Shown: in pieces, positions 48,551 to 60,007 of the stretch
Position numbering within the stretch: the first letter of the stretch is position 1
Layout of the letters: every line of letters begins with the position of its first letter
From: Panicum virgatum
Lineage: Eukaryota; Streptophyta; Magnoliopsida; Poales; Poaceae
Direction of reading: 5' to 3'
DNA length: 64,000 nucleotides
Assembly (NCBI RefSeq): GCF_016808335.1
Contig: NC_053136.1
Coordinates: forward strand, 3,516,531 to 3,580,530
Notes under the pieces: generated by a model
What the model was told of the DNA's origin: nothing
The model's database searches: none
What the model saw: the letters and a program-made list of their open reading frames with translations, nothing else
Translations under genes and position numbers: made by a program

Positions 48551-49474
48551 ATGGGACTGACGCCGCCGATCTGCACCGAGTGGATCGCCAACTCGGGTGC
48601 CTCCTTCCACACCACCCCAAACGCCGGTATCCTCTCTTCTGTCCGACCCCCACACCCCGCTTGTCCTTCTTCCATCATGGTTGGTGATGGGTCTTGCCTT
48701 CCTGTCACCGCCGTGGGTTCTGCTCCTCGTCTTTCTAATATTCTTGTTGCTCTTCAAATGATTCACAACCTTCTTTCCATTCGCCAGTTTACTGCCGACA
48801 ACTCTTGTTCTATCGAATTTGACTCTTCTGGTCTTACTGTGAAGGATTCGCTTTCCCGGCGTCTGCTTCTTCGATGTGACAGCCCGGGGCCCCTTTACAC
48901 TCTTCGGCTTTCTGCTTCCGCTGCTCCGCCTTCGGCTTCTTCTTCTTCGTCTGCTGCTTTTGCCGTGACGCCTTCTTCCACCACTTGGCACCGCCGACTT
49001 GGACACCCCGGTCGTGACGTTTTGGCTCAGCTCAGTCGTAGTACTGATGTTCCATGTACTAGGACTCCTGCTGAGCACCTCTGTCATGCGTGCCAGTTAG
49101 GTCGTCATGTTAGACTTCTTTTTTCTTCTTCTTCTTCGCATGCTGCGCATGCTTTTGATCTTATTCACTGTGACCTGTGGACATCTCCTGTACTCAGCAT
49201 GTCTGGCTACAAATATTATCTGGTCGTAGTGGATGATTTCTCTCATTACTCTTGGACTTTTCCTTTGCGCGCCAAGTCTAAGACCTTCCCCACCCTCCTC
49301 CAATTCTTTGTCTGGGTGTCCACTCAGTTCAGCCTCACCGTTAAGGCCGTCCAATGCGACAACGGGCGTGAGTTCGATAACTCTACCTCCCAGTTTGCCG
49401 ACATCTTCACCAAGGGACTACCCTCCTCGATCTTCTCGGAGTTTCGCTCCAGCCTCAACGTAGCAGGTGGCTAG
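48551..49474 (+). pseudogene. Copia protease/integrase fused to an RNase H tail, RT deleted
   Basis: 307 codons. Protease-like ANSGASFHTTPN (Asn where Asp is normal in DSGA), GAG-pre-integrase TWHRRLGHPGRDV ... CHACQLGRHVRL, and integrase core start FDLIHCDLWTSP ... YYLVVVDDFSHYSWTFPL up to QCDNGREFDN. It then jumps directly to SQFADIFTKGLP, normally found at the C-terminus of Copia polyproteins. The missing part is the rest of integrase, all of RT and most of RNase H. The first catalytic protease residue is lost. Confidence 0.85.
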
Positions 49475-49639
49475 TTGTGGCTGCGGGGGGGGGGGTATTT
49501 GCCCTTTGTACTTTTTTCTTATCCAGTCTTGAACACCGCTGCGCTGGTAGTTCAGACTGCGAGGGAGTGTTGACTTTCTTGTTGTCCAGTCTTGAACACC
49601 GCTGCGCCGGTAGTTCAGACTGCGCGCGGGGGGGGGGGG

Positions 49640-49740
49640 TGTTGGTGTATATGTGAGCCCATCTAGAGGCCCATGTATAGGAATTATATATACCCACCCT
49701 TTTAGGATTGGAGGTATATCATCCATTATTCTCTCCTACA
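49640..49740 (+). repeat. 3' LTR of the exon-12 Copia element
   Basis: 101 bp, preceded by a long G run (purine tract). Very similar to the 5' LTR apart from the short duplication and a few substitutions, which points to a young insertion. Confidence 0.93.
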
Positions 49741-51789
49741 GCTACCATCTTTGTTCTGCAGCATAATGATTAGACATTAAAAGATGATCTTCACAGCTTA
49801 GAACAGGAACTCTGATAAACTTTTAAGGGTCATAAAAACCATAGCATAGTTAATAAATTTTAAATTTATTTGACTGACTGCTAAAAGGTGGAAAAATATC
49901 ATAAACACGCAGGGAGCCAAGAAAAATTATGCAGATTCTAATGAAAGATGTAATGTTCATAGTTTCATACACTTTAGTTCCTTAACAGAATTACCCCGGG
50001 GCATGAACGAATGCATTAAATTGGAACAAGTTTAGATTATTCCGTTTAAGAGAACTCATACCAAATAAGATAAAAGGCAATCGGCAGCGTCATGCAGCCT
50101 TTCTCTTTCTATTGGATCACCAATATGGTTGCTTGCAATGTTTGACAGCAAAAGTACAGCCTGTAAATAAAGTTAAATAAGTTCCTTTGTATAGTGAAAA
50201 TGAGAAAGTATGGAAAAAATTGACAGAAGAAGGTATGGAAATTAACAACAGATATTGCTGAGTATTTTATAAGATTGTTATTTACACACTATGCGTTCAC
50301 TAATTAAGATTAGGTTATGTTGTACTCAGTAACCTATCCGATCACTAGTTTTGCTTGTCCACATTAAGACAAAATAAAAGGTGAACAAGAATCTAACAAC
50401 CTTAAGAGCTTCTCCTGTAGTGTCAGATACAGCCCATCCGTTGTCTGCAGATGAAAGAGTCCATGATCCCTTCGATCTATGGCGATGCCAATAACTTTGG
50501 TCACCAGGATGATTCCTCAGAAGCTGTGAGTACACAAATACATGTCAAGTTACATAATGCAATTGTCAATTTAGAACATGGATGATTTGATGACAAAGAA
50601 AGAAACCTGTGAATGTTTCATGAACTCATAGGCTCTCTGGATAGTTGGAATATACTCGTTGACAAGATCCGTTGCACAAAATGCTTGAATTATGAATGCT
50701 GTCTCCCAGCTCTGACAGCCATCATATACCTATCACGATAATACAGCAGATTCATCAAAATATAATTATATGTTCAATAAATACAACATATGTATCATTG
50801 TACCAAGACATTTCTACTCTAATTTTAATTGACAACATATCATATGCTCTACTGTCTACTAAATGATGGTTAGGCGATGCACATCCCCTGCAATTTAAAT
50901 GAAACATTAACCTGTGAGCTCAGGCATACTTGCAACATGTCAACGGCCATCGTTGAAACTTGAAAGTAAATTTAACGTTAATTATTCCTTGTAAAGTTGG
51001 AGTAATGACATCATTAACTAGCCAATGGAAAAGAACTATGATAGTAATCGTGCACTTATTAATCATATAGTTATGACGATGCTAGCAGGTACTAGAAAGT
51101 GCATGAAACAGGGAAAACTTATACCTGTGCCTTCATGCCGTCTTCTGAAAGCCACAAGAAATCAGGTATCCTTGCAAGGTGATGCTTGAATGCATTTGAA
51201 TTTGGATTTTCTACCCAGCAGCAGAACATGTTTAGAGCCTAAATTGCAAAGCAACAAAATGGGCACCAAGCACCAGTCCAAGATGCACATGATAGTTAAC
51301 AAGAACCATTATAACAAAGTATATACTAGATCATAAAGCAAAAGGATCACTAATAAGAATACCACAACAGAATGGCAGTACAACTTAGGTAAATCGTGAG
51401 GAGTCAAACTTTTAACATTGTTTACCTTGTTCAAAGCGCATATGCAAACATACTGAGTGTTCTCATCTTCATAATGTATATGCTCCATGAGGTTGTACAG
51501 GGCTCTGTCTCTCAGCTTGTTGACAGGCCAACTGCTCAACACTGGTTCCACACACCTGTAGAGTGAGGTCCAAACAGCATTCTGCATGTCTGTACGTGGA
51601 CAGAGGAGATCCTCCTGAATTTACAGGAAAAAAGAGTCTTAAGAAAAAAAAGACCCTTCATATCAGTTAGAACATTGTTGTGAGTAGAGCAACCTAACAT
51701 TATCTTACAGTTTCACATTGTGATAGTTTACGTGAAAATAAACAAATTACATTGCTGGTTTTATTGTTTAGATAGAAGCTTGGAACTAT

Positions 51790-52281
51790 TCCATCAACAA
51801 CATCAACAAAGCCTTTTAATCCCAAGCAAGTTGGGGTAGACTAGAGTTGAAACTTGAAACCCAACAAAGACCATTATTCATGGTTCTGGCACGTGAATCG
51901 CGGCTTTCCAAGCACTCCTATCCAAGGACAAATCTCTAGGTATACTCCAGTCTTTCAAGTCTCTTCTAATTGTTTCTTCCCATGTCAACTTCAGCCGGCC
52001 CCTGCCTCTCATATTACCGTCGTGCTTTAGGATCCACTATGCACTGGTGCCTCTAACGGTCTCCGTTGGACATGTCCAAACCATTTCAGTCGGTGTTGGA
52101 TAAGCTTTTCTTCAATTGGTGCTATCCCTAGCCTATCCCGTATATCATCATTTCGAACTTGATCCATCCTTGTATGCCCACAAATCCAACGCAACATGCG
52201 CATTTCTGCAACACTTAATTGTTGGACGTGCCGTCTTTTTGTAGGCCAACATTCCGCACCATACAACATTGCCATCCACAC
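51790..52281 (-). mobile_element. RTE-type LINE fragment in OSC2 intron 6
   Basis: On the minus strand an 84-codon frame (52281-52027) reads LYGAECWPTKRRHVQQLSVA and then EMRMLRWICGHTR, a pattern common at the C-terminus of plant RTE-like reverse transcriptases. It ends leftwards in a CAACAACATCAACAA tail, matching the fragment in OSC1 intron 15. 5'-truncated. Confidence 0.8.
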
Positions 52282-52512
52282 TCAGGTGCAGAGGGAGAGG
52301 AGGGGACAGGTGTTTGCATGTTAGGGCTGCTTGTCATCCACACTCTAGAAGTCTTGTATGTGGCAGCCCAGAGCCCACATCTGTCCGGGAATGAGCCCTT
52401 TTAAACTGACAAGCTATCCAAAAACCATAGGTTAGTCATAAATCAGAATCAGGCCATGAAATAGATCCTGCCCCACATTGCACCAACTATCCAGGCGATT
52501 TGCCGAGCCCAA

Positions 52513-53294
52513 TCTATATATCCTATATAGATAGCACCCACTAACTATTTCTCTCTTCATGCAAGGTGTCCACATCATTCTCCACTAAGTGTCCCACTAA
52601 GTTTTAACTACCTTATTAATTATAAAAAATGTTCATGTCATCTCTACAATATACAATACTTTTAATCTTTAATTAACTAAAATAAAATCATATACATACG
52701 TTATTTTTTTTCATCACCTATTCTTCTATAATGTGATCAAATATTATATTGGTGTTTCTTCTTTTAACTTATCGATTTTTACGAGATTCAATAAACAAGA
52801 AAATGTCCATATGATCTCTACTATGTGCAATACTTTTAATCTTAATTCTATTTACATAAAGTCATATACATACTCTATTTTTGCAATACTTTTAATCTTT
52901 AATCTATTAAGGTAAAGACTTATATACATACTCTATTTCTTTGAGCACCTATTCTTTTATAATGTGATCAAATATTCTATTGACGTTAGTTTATCGATTT
53001 CTACCAGATCTTGATAAAAATAACATGCAAGTAAAATTCATATCAACTATATAGCATATATATAGATGACACCTACTAAAGTCATTAACTCTATTTCTCT
53101 TAACATGCAAGTTATCCGCATCATATAGGAATCCATTATATCAAATGCCACATCAACGTCCACTAGGGCCATCTATTTATGTTTTCCATCGATTTTTTTT
53201 GTGAATGTTGCCATGCAATCATCTTAATTTTTCTACTTTCAAATTTCACGTTAAATTTAAAAAATCCCGCAACAACGCGCGGGGTATCACCTAG
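52513..53294 (+). mobile_element. Non-autonomous Helitron in OSC2 intron 6
   Basis: Starts TCTATATATCC after an A and ends CTAG before a T, so it sits in an AT target with no duplication. Near the 3' end a short stem CCCGC/GCGGG (53266-53283) lies 11 bp before CTAG, the Helitron terminator structure. Interior has repeated CAATACTTTTAATCTTTAAT units. No Rep/helicase. Confidence 0.85.
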
Positions 53295-54428
53295 TTAATC
53301 TTTACTTTGTTTACCACAGAAAGTGACGTATCAAAACTGAGTGGCCAATCGGCATTTTTCCAATCATTGAAGGCATGTAAGCAAATGGTGAACCGATGGA
53401 ACTGCAAAACTGGAAGAAATTTGACAAACCTTTGCACAGGCGTTACGGGCCTTGCTCCAGTCGATCTTGACATAACAAGTGCCATAAATCTCCTCTCTTA
53501 GTGCCAGTATAGTTGGTGTAATCGGCCCAACAAATTTCTTGCCGTAAAGATAAGCCATTGGCAGATACACCATACGGGTTAAACACCAGAACTTCCCTAA
53601 AAGAACAGAGCTTAAGCTATGTGTCCAATGTATTATACCCTGGAGGTTGGAATTGTATCATTACAAGGAAGGAATACCTGGATGAAATGGCAGAAACTTG
53701 GGAGCCAACCATAGTTCAGGGAAAATTGGATTATTTCCAGACCAATCATACACTCCAAGTATCTTCACTTAATCCATAAAATAGCTTGGATCAGTTATAG
53801 TGATGGTACCCCCCAAAAAAAACAAGGGTTCTAAAATGTAACACAAAATAATCACATATAGACTCTGGTGCGTACCGAAAGCCATATCTTTCCCCATTGG
53901 GGCACTAAAGTTGCACCACCATGGGATAAAATCCAAGCACGCCATTTAGCCAATGGACTGTCCTCATCGTTTGGTTCCTCACCGAGAAGCCTCAAGGTGA
54001 TGTAGTTTGAGCATGTTCCAAACATGCTGCTTGAGCCCAAGATAAGTGTGCCCCATCCACCATCTTCATTCTACATATTATTCGTTTTGGATAACAAGAA
54101 AAATTGACTTAGTTGGGACCTTATCCAAAATATGTATAAGTGCATATGGCTTGGTCTAAACTTGTGTGAAGCCTAAAAGCAAAGTTAGATAATACAAGGT
54201 TGACTGGTAAACATCTTAATCAACTTAGCTAAAGTCAGAGCAAAATGCTACTAGGCCTATAACATGGGTAGGCGTGGATCCTCAACCATCCAGAGAAGTC
54301 CTTGAAGAGAGATCAATTCTAAGAGAATAATGCCATGCCTGATGATTGTAGATGTAGCGGCATATCTCCCGCCGATGCTCCGGTGATACGACAATGTCCA
54401 GTGAATTAGTGACGTGCACAGCAAATAT

Positions 54429-57300
54429 CTGCAAGTGAATGCGCACATATGTTTTTATCCTTGTCAGTTTGTACGGAATAACTAACAGCACTCGATTACA
54501 CAAAAAGGGAAAGTAAAAAAAAAGGAGTCGACTAACCTACGGCCAGCCGTATTTTAGACTAAATATACGGCTGCTCCTTTTTAGGAAAGTAGACAAACTC
54601 TGCAAACTTAGCTTTCCTTTTATGACAAAACTTTGCACAGCGGTCAGCGGGCAGAGGAAGCAACATAAAATAAATATGCAAATCCTGTTTCTGCTCTTCG
54701 TTATCCAAGTGGGCCCACATAGGCTTACTGCCCTCAGAAATAGACAAAATTTCTCTGCTAGACAACGGTGACGAAAATTGATAAAAATGCAGAAAAGTTA
54801 CTCATGGTACATATGTATCACAAATCCACTATTTTCTCTATAATCTGATGATCTAATTCACAATTTGAATCAGGATTTCACAAATAGATCCATTATTGCC
54901 TCATATATAGCACACATTGGTTTCAGCAAAAATCACAAAATAGATGCAGGTCGATTGTTGTTCTTAAACAACTGTATAAACAGATATCTAACCGTTCAGG
55001 CTGCACGCATCAGGCTTGGCAAAAACTGAATGAACTAGGCAATATGTACTACCACGCAGACTGCACATAGCATTTCCTTCCCTTCTTAATGGGTTGAAAT
55101 TTGAAATGCCTAATATCTACTACCATATAACCTGATCTGGCCCCCCTTCTCACTGTTTGAAGATGGTTACCTGCAATGTAACAAGGGAAATGAAGATGAT
55201 TAGATAACCTATAGTACGAAAAAAAGATGGAAAAATAACCTGCTGAGTTACATTGTTTTGCTTTGATACAACCATGTTATTGCCTAATAAAATACCTACT
55301 AAATTGCATTTTAACATAGTTCTAACCACATTTTTTACTGATGGAAAAATTAAAAAAATGACTATTGGATTGCATTGTTTTGCTTGGTTCTGACCACATT
55401 TTTGCCCAATGAAAAATACAAAACTGCTAATATAGAACAGATGTAGAACACACCTGTATTATTGATAATTCAAAATCATATTATTGCCTACTAAAGTATA
55501 TTTGTTTGCCTAATTTAGTAGCATATTATTGCCTAAAGGATTACATCATTTTGCCTAATTTCCAACTATGCTATGAACATCAATGATCTATGGGTGAGAG
55601 AAACAACATAACAAAACTAACAGAATACACACAAAAAAGAAAGATCTGATGGTGATGCTATAAAGGTTGGATAAGCTGAAGAACTAATTTTCTCATACAA
55701 TAGTAAGCACTTGGTTAAAAATTGTAGGCTTGTTATTTTGAACTCACGAGCACCCTAGAATAAATGCGCAAGCAAAATAACAAAACTTAGAATAAATGTG
55801 CAAGCAAATAAAAACAGTGTTCTGCCTGACCAAGAAGAGAGCAATAATTTTGCCTAACTGGTAACGGCATGGACTAACACAAAACAATATTGTTGCCGAA
55901 TGAAAGTTATATTATTTCCTAGTGAAAACCATGTTATTGCCTGATGAAAACCATATTGTTGCCTAGTAAGAAAGATGTTGCGGCATTTATTAAAGAGGGG
56001 CAATCATCGTTCAACATGCACGTATATCTCTAGCGAGCACAACTACAATAGCAGAGCCATGTCACATATAATCTCCTGAAGCACCAATGGTGATTTAGAA
56101 AAAGCAATCATGTCAAGAGAAATCTAAACTACCTCAAGCTTTTTGTGTGTTCTTTCAATCTATCTGCTGATGGAAATGTTGCTCCCAGCTCCTGTGAGGT
56201 TGACACGTAATCTTAAAGTTAGTCATTGTATAGTCCAGAAATATGCTACTGAATGAATAATTTTCTTGTTCATTTAGAAAAGGTTCTCTACACATGAATC
56301 GAACAAATTTATTGTTACGATAGAAAAATGGCAGAGGGCCACAATTCGCAAAAAATGCTAAAAAGTTAGAACACAAAAGTGCTTAGCTAGTATGATTAAT
56401 TTGCATGCTGGTTTAGCATAAGTTGCATACATGAAATCCAAAAAATAATCAGTAGGAACACATGAAAATGCTAGAATAAATGTTTGAACTATGTCTGTCA
56501 GGGACATACAGTTTGATATACCAAAAATCTTCTGGTAACAGAATAGGTTCACCTCCATAGCTCAATTTGAAATAAACGTCGAACCATGATATGTAAATTG
56601 CTTAACTGTAATCGGAGAAATGCTAAAGTCCCAAGCTATAATTGCGAAAGTACAATATATTAGTCTAAATTGCTAATATGCCTTAAATAAAATGCTTACC
56701 TGTAATTAGAAATATGCTAGAGTGCTAGACTATAATTGCAAATAATGCTATATACTATAATAACATTAGTAATAACTGGGAAAAAAATACTAGATAGCCA
56801 GACCGTCCACTTCACATAGCACTTGTGGCAGCTGTACCCCCAACCTTCTGAACACAGCATACTCATCATGAAAAGAAAACTGAACATAGCAAGAGATGGA
56901 GGTCTTACTATTTAGCATCACTTTATATTATTTTTTTACTCTGAATACAAAAATATAACATTCAATTCAAAAAAAAACAAGAGGAAATATCTAAAGATGA
57001 TATGAACATCAACTATGTATTGGTGAGAGCCAAAAGAAAGATGTTCATATTACTAATGTTATTATAGTATATTGCTGGAAAGGATCAAAAGCCAGCCATA
57101 AAAGCAAGGAATGATATCAACCAAAAAAATATTTTGGAGGAAAAGTCCTAAAAACCATCAGTTCATAACGCTGCCGGGTAATTTTTAGTAATTACTAAAC
57201 ACATGTTGAAATTTCGCCAAATAGTTATAAATAGAGACTTAATAGAGAAAACTAAATTCATTCCTAGCAAATTTATTCCTTTTAACATAAGCAGGATGCC
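54429..57300. repeat. AT-rich region with scattered diverged TTATTGCCTA repeats
   Basis: No OSC2 exon 1 or 2 was found here. Around 55240-55990 the phrase TTATTGCCTA(A/G)TGAAAACCAT recurs many times in loose form, resembling a decayed minisatellite. A short perfect hairpin AGCCGTAT/ATACGGCT lies at about 54546-54573. 56000-57300 has nothing I can name. Confidence 0.5.
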
Positions 57301-57419
57301 ACATTACCAAGTTGTATGGTGCACCAGCTCTACAAATCACTAGATTTTATAGCTGTAGCTATAAAATTGCTTGACAGAAAAAACCATAATTTCTAGAAAA
57401 ATATAGAACACCCGTGTAT

Positions 57420-57806
57420 GCATTCCTAGGTAAAAAAATAGCTACAGCTTCTATTTTCTATTTTTCATTTTTTGGAAATTGATTTGTATGAACGGTTCCT
57501 AGAAATTGATTTCTAGGGACGGGCACGTTACTCGTTCCTACGAAACGACTTTTAGTTGCGAGAAGTATCACCCCAAAAAATATATTTTTATCCATCTGTA
57601 AAAATCTTTTTTAGTAGTGGTAAGGGTTATGATTTTCTCGAAATAATGATGGCCATTTCTAGGGACAGGTGATGCATCACCCGCCTCTAAAATGCATTTT
57701 TAGGGGGTGGGTCAATTGCTACATTAGCTCCTCTCTCTTTATAGGAACAGGTTACCTTTTAACCCATGCCTGGAAGAAAAACGGGGCAATCATTTTTGTA
57801 GTAGTG
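57420..57806. mobile_element. CACTA-like transposon terminus
   Basis: Ends TTTTTGTAGTAGTG (57793-57806), the inverse of the CACTAC terminus, and the preceding few hundred bases contain repeated TAGGGACGGG/CTAGGGACAGG-like subterminal motifs in both orientations. The opposite end was not found. Confidence 0.5.
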
Positions 57807-57999
57807 TACCACACAATCGCAAACGGTAACCATTTCTTCTTCTAGCATCCTGGCATTGTAAAGATGTCATTTCCAGGAGCTGTCACATGATGACCAGATG
57901 GCTAGTGGTATGAGCGATCAATCTATGATGCAAGTCTTTGTGCGTCTGTTTAATTATTGGTTTTAGCATGTGTGTTTTGCCCTCTGGACAGCTTAGGTC

Positions 58000-58266
58000 C
58001 GTTTGGATCATCTAGGACTAAGCTTAGTCCGAACTAAACTTTAGACTAAACTTTAGGTAACTAAAATTCAGCCCACGCCTGTTTGGATCCATGGACTAAA
58101 TTTTATGTGAAAAATACAATAGAATTATCATTTTTAACCTTGGATTATATTGTTGTTGTGCCTACATGCGCATAGTGAGGGTAGTTTGGTCTTTTCGCAG
58201 TTCACAATTTGGTTTAGTCCAAATTATCATGTGGGTTTTAAGGAGTAATAGACTAAATTTTAGTTG
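58000..58266. mobile_element. MITE-like segment
   Basis: Contains GTCCGTTTGGATCATCTAGG at the left and repeated GACTAAA(C/T)TTTAG motifs in both orientations, typical of grass MITEs. Superfamily and exact ends not resolved. Confidence 0.4.
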
Positions 58267-58270
58267 GGCT

Positions 58271-58990
58271 CACTACAACATAATATGCATGTAGAGACAC
58301 TATTTTTGGCTTCAAGAGACATTTTATGTTGTCTCTACAAAATTGTAAAGACATTTTAACAAAATTGTAGTGTCATTTTTAACTATATCGTAGAGGTGCC
58401 ACTACATCGAGTGTCTCTTTAATAGAAGACACTTTGCTAGTTGTCTCTATATTCTATATAAAAACTTGTAACGACACACTTTTATGTCTCTACCCTCTAG
58501 GCACACTAAAAAATATTAAAAATACTTGAGTGGTGAGCTTTGAAGCTTCGAACTCAAGACCTCACACCATATATATTGCATAATCCTCAACTTTCTAACC
58601 ATCTCAACCTTACATATACTTATAGTATAATTCTTATGAGTATTCCATAAGGTGCCTCAATGATCTAAATAGTGTATCAAGGTATTACAAGGAATGACTC
58701 AAACTCTGCCTATGCAAAGCCAAGGTAAAAAATTAAAGTGTCTCAAATTTGCCCCTAATAATATGTATTGATATTTTATAAAATAACATAAAAAATATCT
58801 CTATGATTTAAAATGACTTAAATAATGTCTCAATACATGTGACTCTTTCGCCTACCATTCAATGCACAACGCCGTTAAATCTCAAAATATTTGCTCCCAT
58901 AGAGAGTCGAACTCAAGACTTTAGGTGCTACCGAGACTCTTATAACCACTAGACTACATGTCCTTTCGCGCCAATATGCATATATGGTTA
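58271..58990. mobile_element. CACTA-like start with tRNA-like segment
   Basis: Begins CACTACAACA and contains repeated GTAGAGACAC / GTGTCTCT motifs in direct and inverted orientation, as in CACTA subterminal regions. At 58894-58960 (minus) A-box-like TAGTCTAGTGG and B-box-like AGTTCGACTCTC occur without a closed cloverleaf. No transposase. Right end not found. Confidence 0.4.
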
Positions 58991-59900
58991 CAATTAATAA
59001 CGTGATCTAGGAAGTGAGAATTGCTGGGCCAGGCTGTTCAAATTTTAATGCGGTGAGAATGGGCTGGGCCTATTGGGCCGGCTAATATCACCAGGCTTCA
59101 GTTTGATCTGAAATGTGGTCGGATGAGCTAGGTTATCAGTTTCAGAAGAAAATTTTTATTAATAGATGAGGACCTTCCTGTCTGTCCAAAAAAAAGGAGA
59201 TTCTAGCCGAACAGTGGAACAATCTGGTAAACCTTTTGGAGGGTGTTCAAAAACAGGTGCAAGTTAGCTCCTCGATAAGTTAGAGGCCAGGTTTCTCAGC
59301 ACTTTTTTTTTCAGGCTTTCTGTGGGCAATGTTGAAACACTCGGAATAAGACGGCAAGCGAAAGGATGATTTTCTAATCACCCAACTGAAATTCGAGTGT
59401 TTATTGGCAACTCATCTAGCTTGACTAGCTTGCATTAAGAGTAGTTCATTTCCTATAAAAGTGTAGCGAGTTTTCTACCTTTTCACATAACTGAGAAAAA
59501 AGGATTGAATAAGCGAGCACCAGCAATGACTTTATTGCTTTAACTAACCTGACGCTAGCCCTTTTTGTTCAGTCTATCCGATCCATCGGTAAATAAAGTC
59601 TATCTGGGTTCGATTCCCCCAAAAAGAAAAGACCAATACTAAGTTTCGACCTTACTGTAGAAATGGGTGTTACTGTCAATGGTTACATCACCCAACTGAA
59701 ACAGTGCCTTGATCTTTGATGCTGGTTTCATTCGAACCCTGTCAATGGCCACATGACGCTGGAGATCGCTAGCCACTGACCATCCGCAAACCACCTGCAT
59801 CGCCACGCTGTGCCACCGTTGGATCCTTGGAAAAATGGAAATTCTCCCACTCTCCTGCAGCTCTCCTAGAGTTTAGTGCCCCTCGCGTCCTCGCTGGAGA
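58991..59900. other. Intergenic, possible LINE 3' end
   Basis: ATTAATAGATGAGGACCTTCC with CTGTCTGTCCAAAAAAAA at about 59157-59198 resembles a plant L1 3' terminus. A GGGTTCGATTCCCC B-box-like motif lies near 59608. Nothing else recognised. Confidence 0.3.
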
Positions 59901-59903
59901 TTC

Positions 59904-60007
59904 GGTGATATTCTCATGACATTGAGTCACTGACATATGAGACCGACATCTTCTAGGCTCACGTGAGTCTCACAAATCAATGACTCAATGTCACGGGGAA
60001 TATCACC
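59904..60007. repeat. Foldback inverted repeat upstream of AspRS
   Basis: The left arm GGTGATATTCTCATGACATT (and about 25 further bases) pairs with the right arm ending AATGTCACGGGGAATATCACC, separated by a short loop near 59950-59960. Arms are about 45 nt with a few mismatches. It may be a small MITE or a foldback transcript source. Confidence 0.75.

Larger units (their letters stand above)
45647..49740 (+). mobile_element. Non-autonomous Copia element inserted in OSC2 exon 12
   Basis: LTRs 45647-45761 (115 bp) and 49640-49740 (101 bp), both TGTTGGTGTATATG...CTCCTA(T/C)A; primer site TGGTATC at 45762; G-rich purine tract ending at 49639. Target duplication GCTAC (45642-45646, 49741-49745). 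Encodes a degraded gag, a protease-like motif and part of integrase, but reverse transcriptase is deleted. A TIR element interrupts gag. It is antisense to OSC2. Confidence 0.95.
41968..54428 (-). pseudogene. Divergent oxidosqualene cyclase (OSC2), disrupted by a Copia element
   Basis: Exons 3-18 (minus): 54428-54339, 54070-53876, 53762-53678, 53596-53430, 51614-51426, 51238-51125, 50729-50607, 50523-50401, 50160-50062, 49755-49741 plus 45641-45600 (exon 12), 45450-45404, 45314-45171, 45084-44907, 44521-44441, 44356-44273, 42126-41968. Exon lengths equal those of OSC1 except the last (159 versus 120), and none contains a stop or frameshift. Exons 1-2 (about 126 residues) were not found up to 60 kb. 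Exon 12 is split by a Copia insertion. Catalytic DCTAE is DTTGE, MWCHCR is FWCLTR, and the CAS His and Ile positions are Asn and Val; the CAS Tyr is kept. Exon 7 is about 51% identical to OSC1. Probably a specialised triterpene cyclase until recently. Confidence 0.92.

Noticed and set aside
48482..49087. 201-codon minus-strand frame opposite the Copia pol
   Set aside because: Antisense shadow of the protease/integrase coding sequence; Arg/Ser-rich.
54559..54765. Minus-strand frame considered as a missing OSC2 exon
   Set aside because: No QW motif or any match to OSC1 exons 1-2, and no suitable splice sites.
58894..58960. Possible tRNA gene on the minus strand
   Set aside because: Only box-like motifs; arms do not pair and it lies in CACTA-like repeat DNA.
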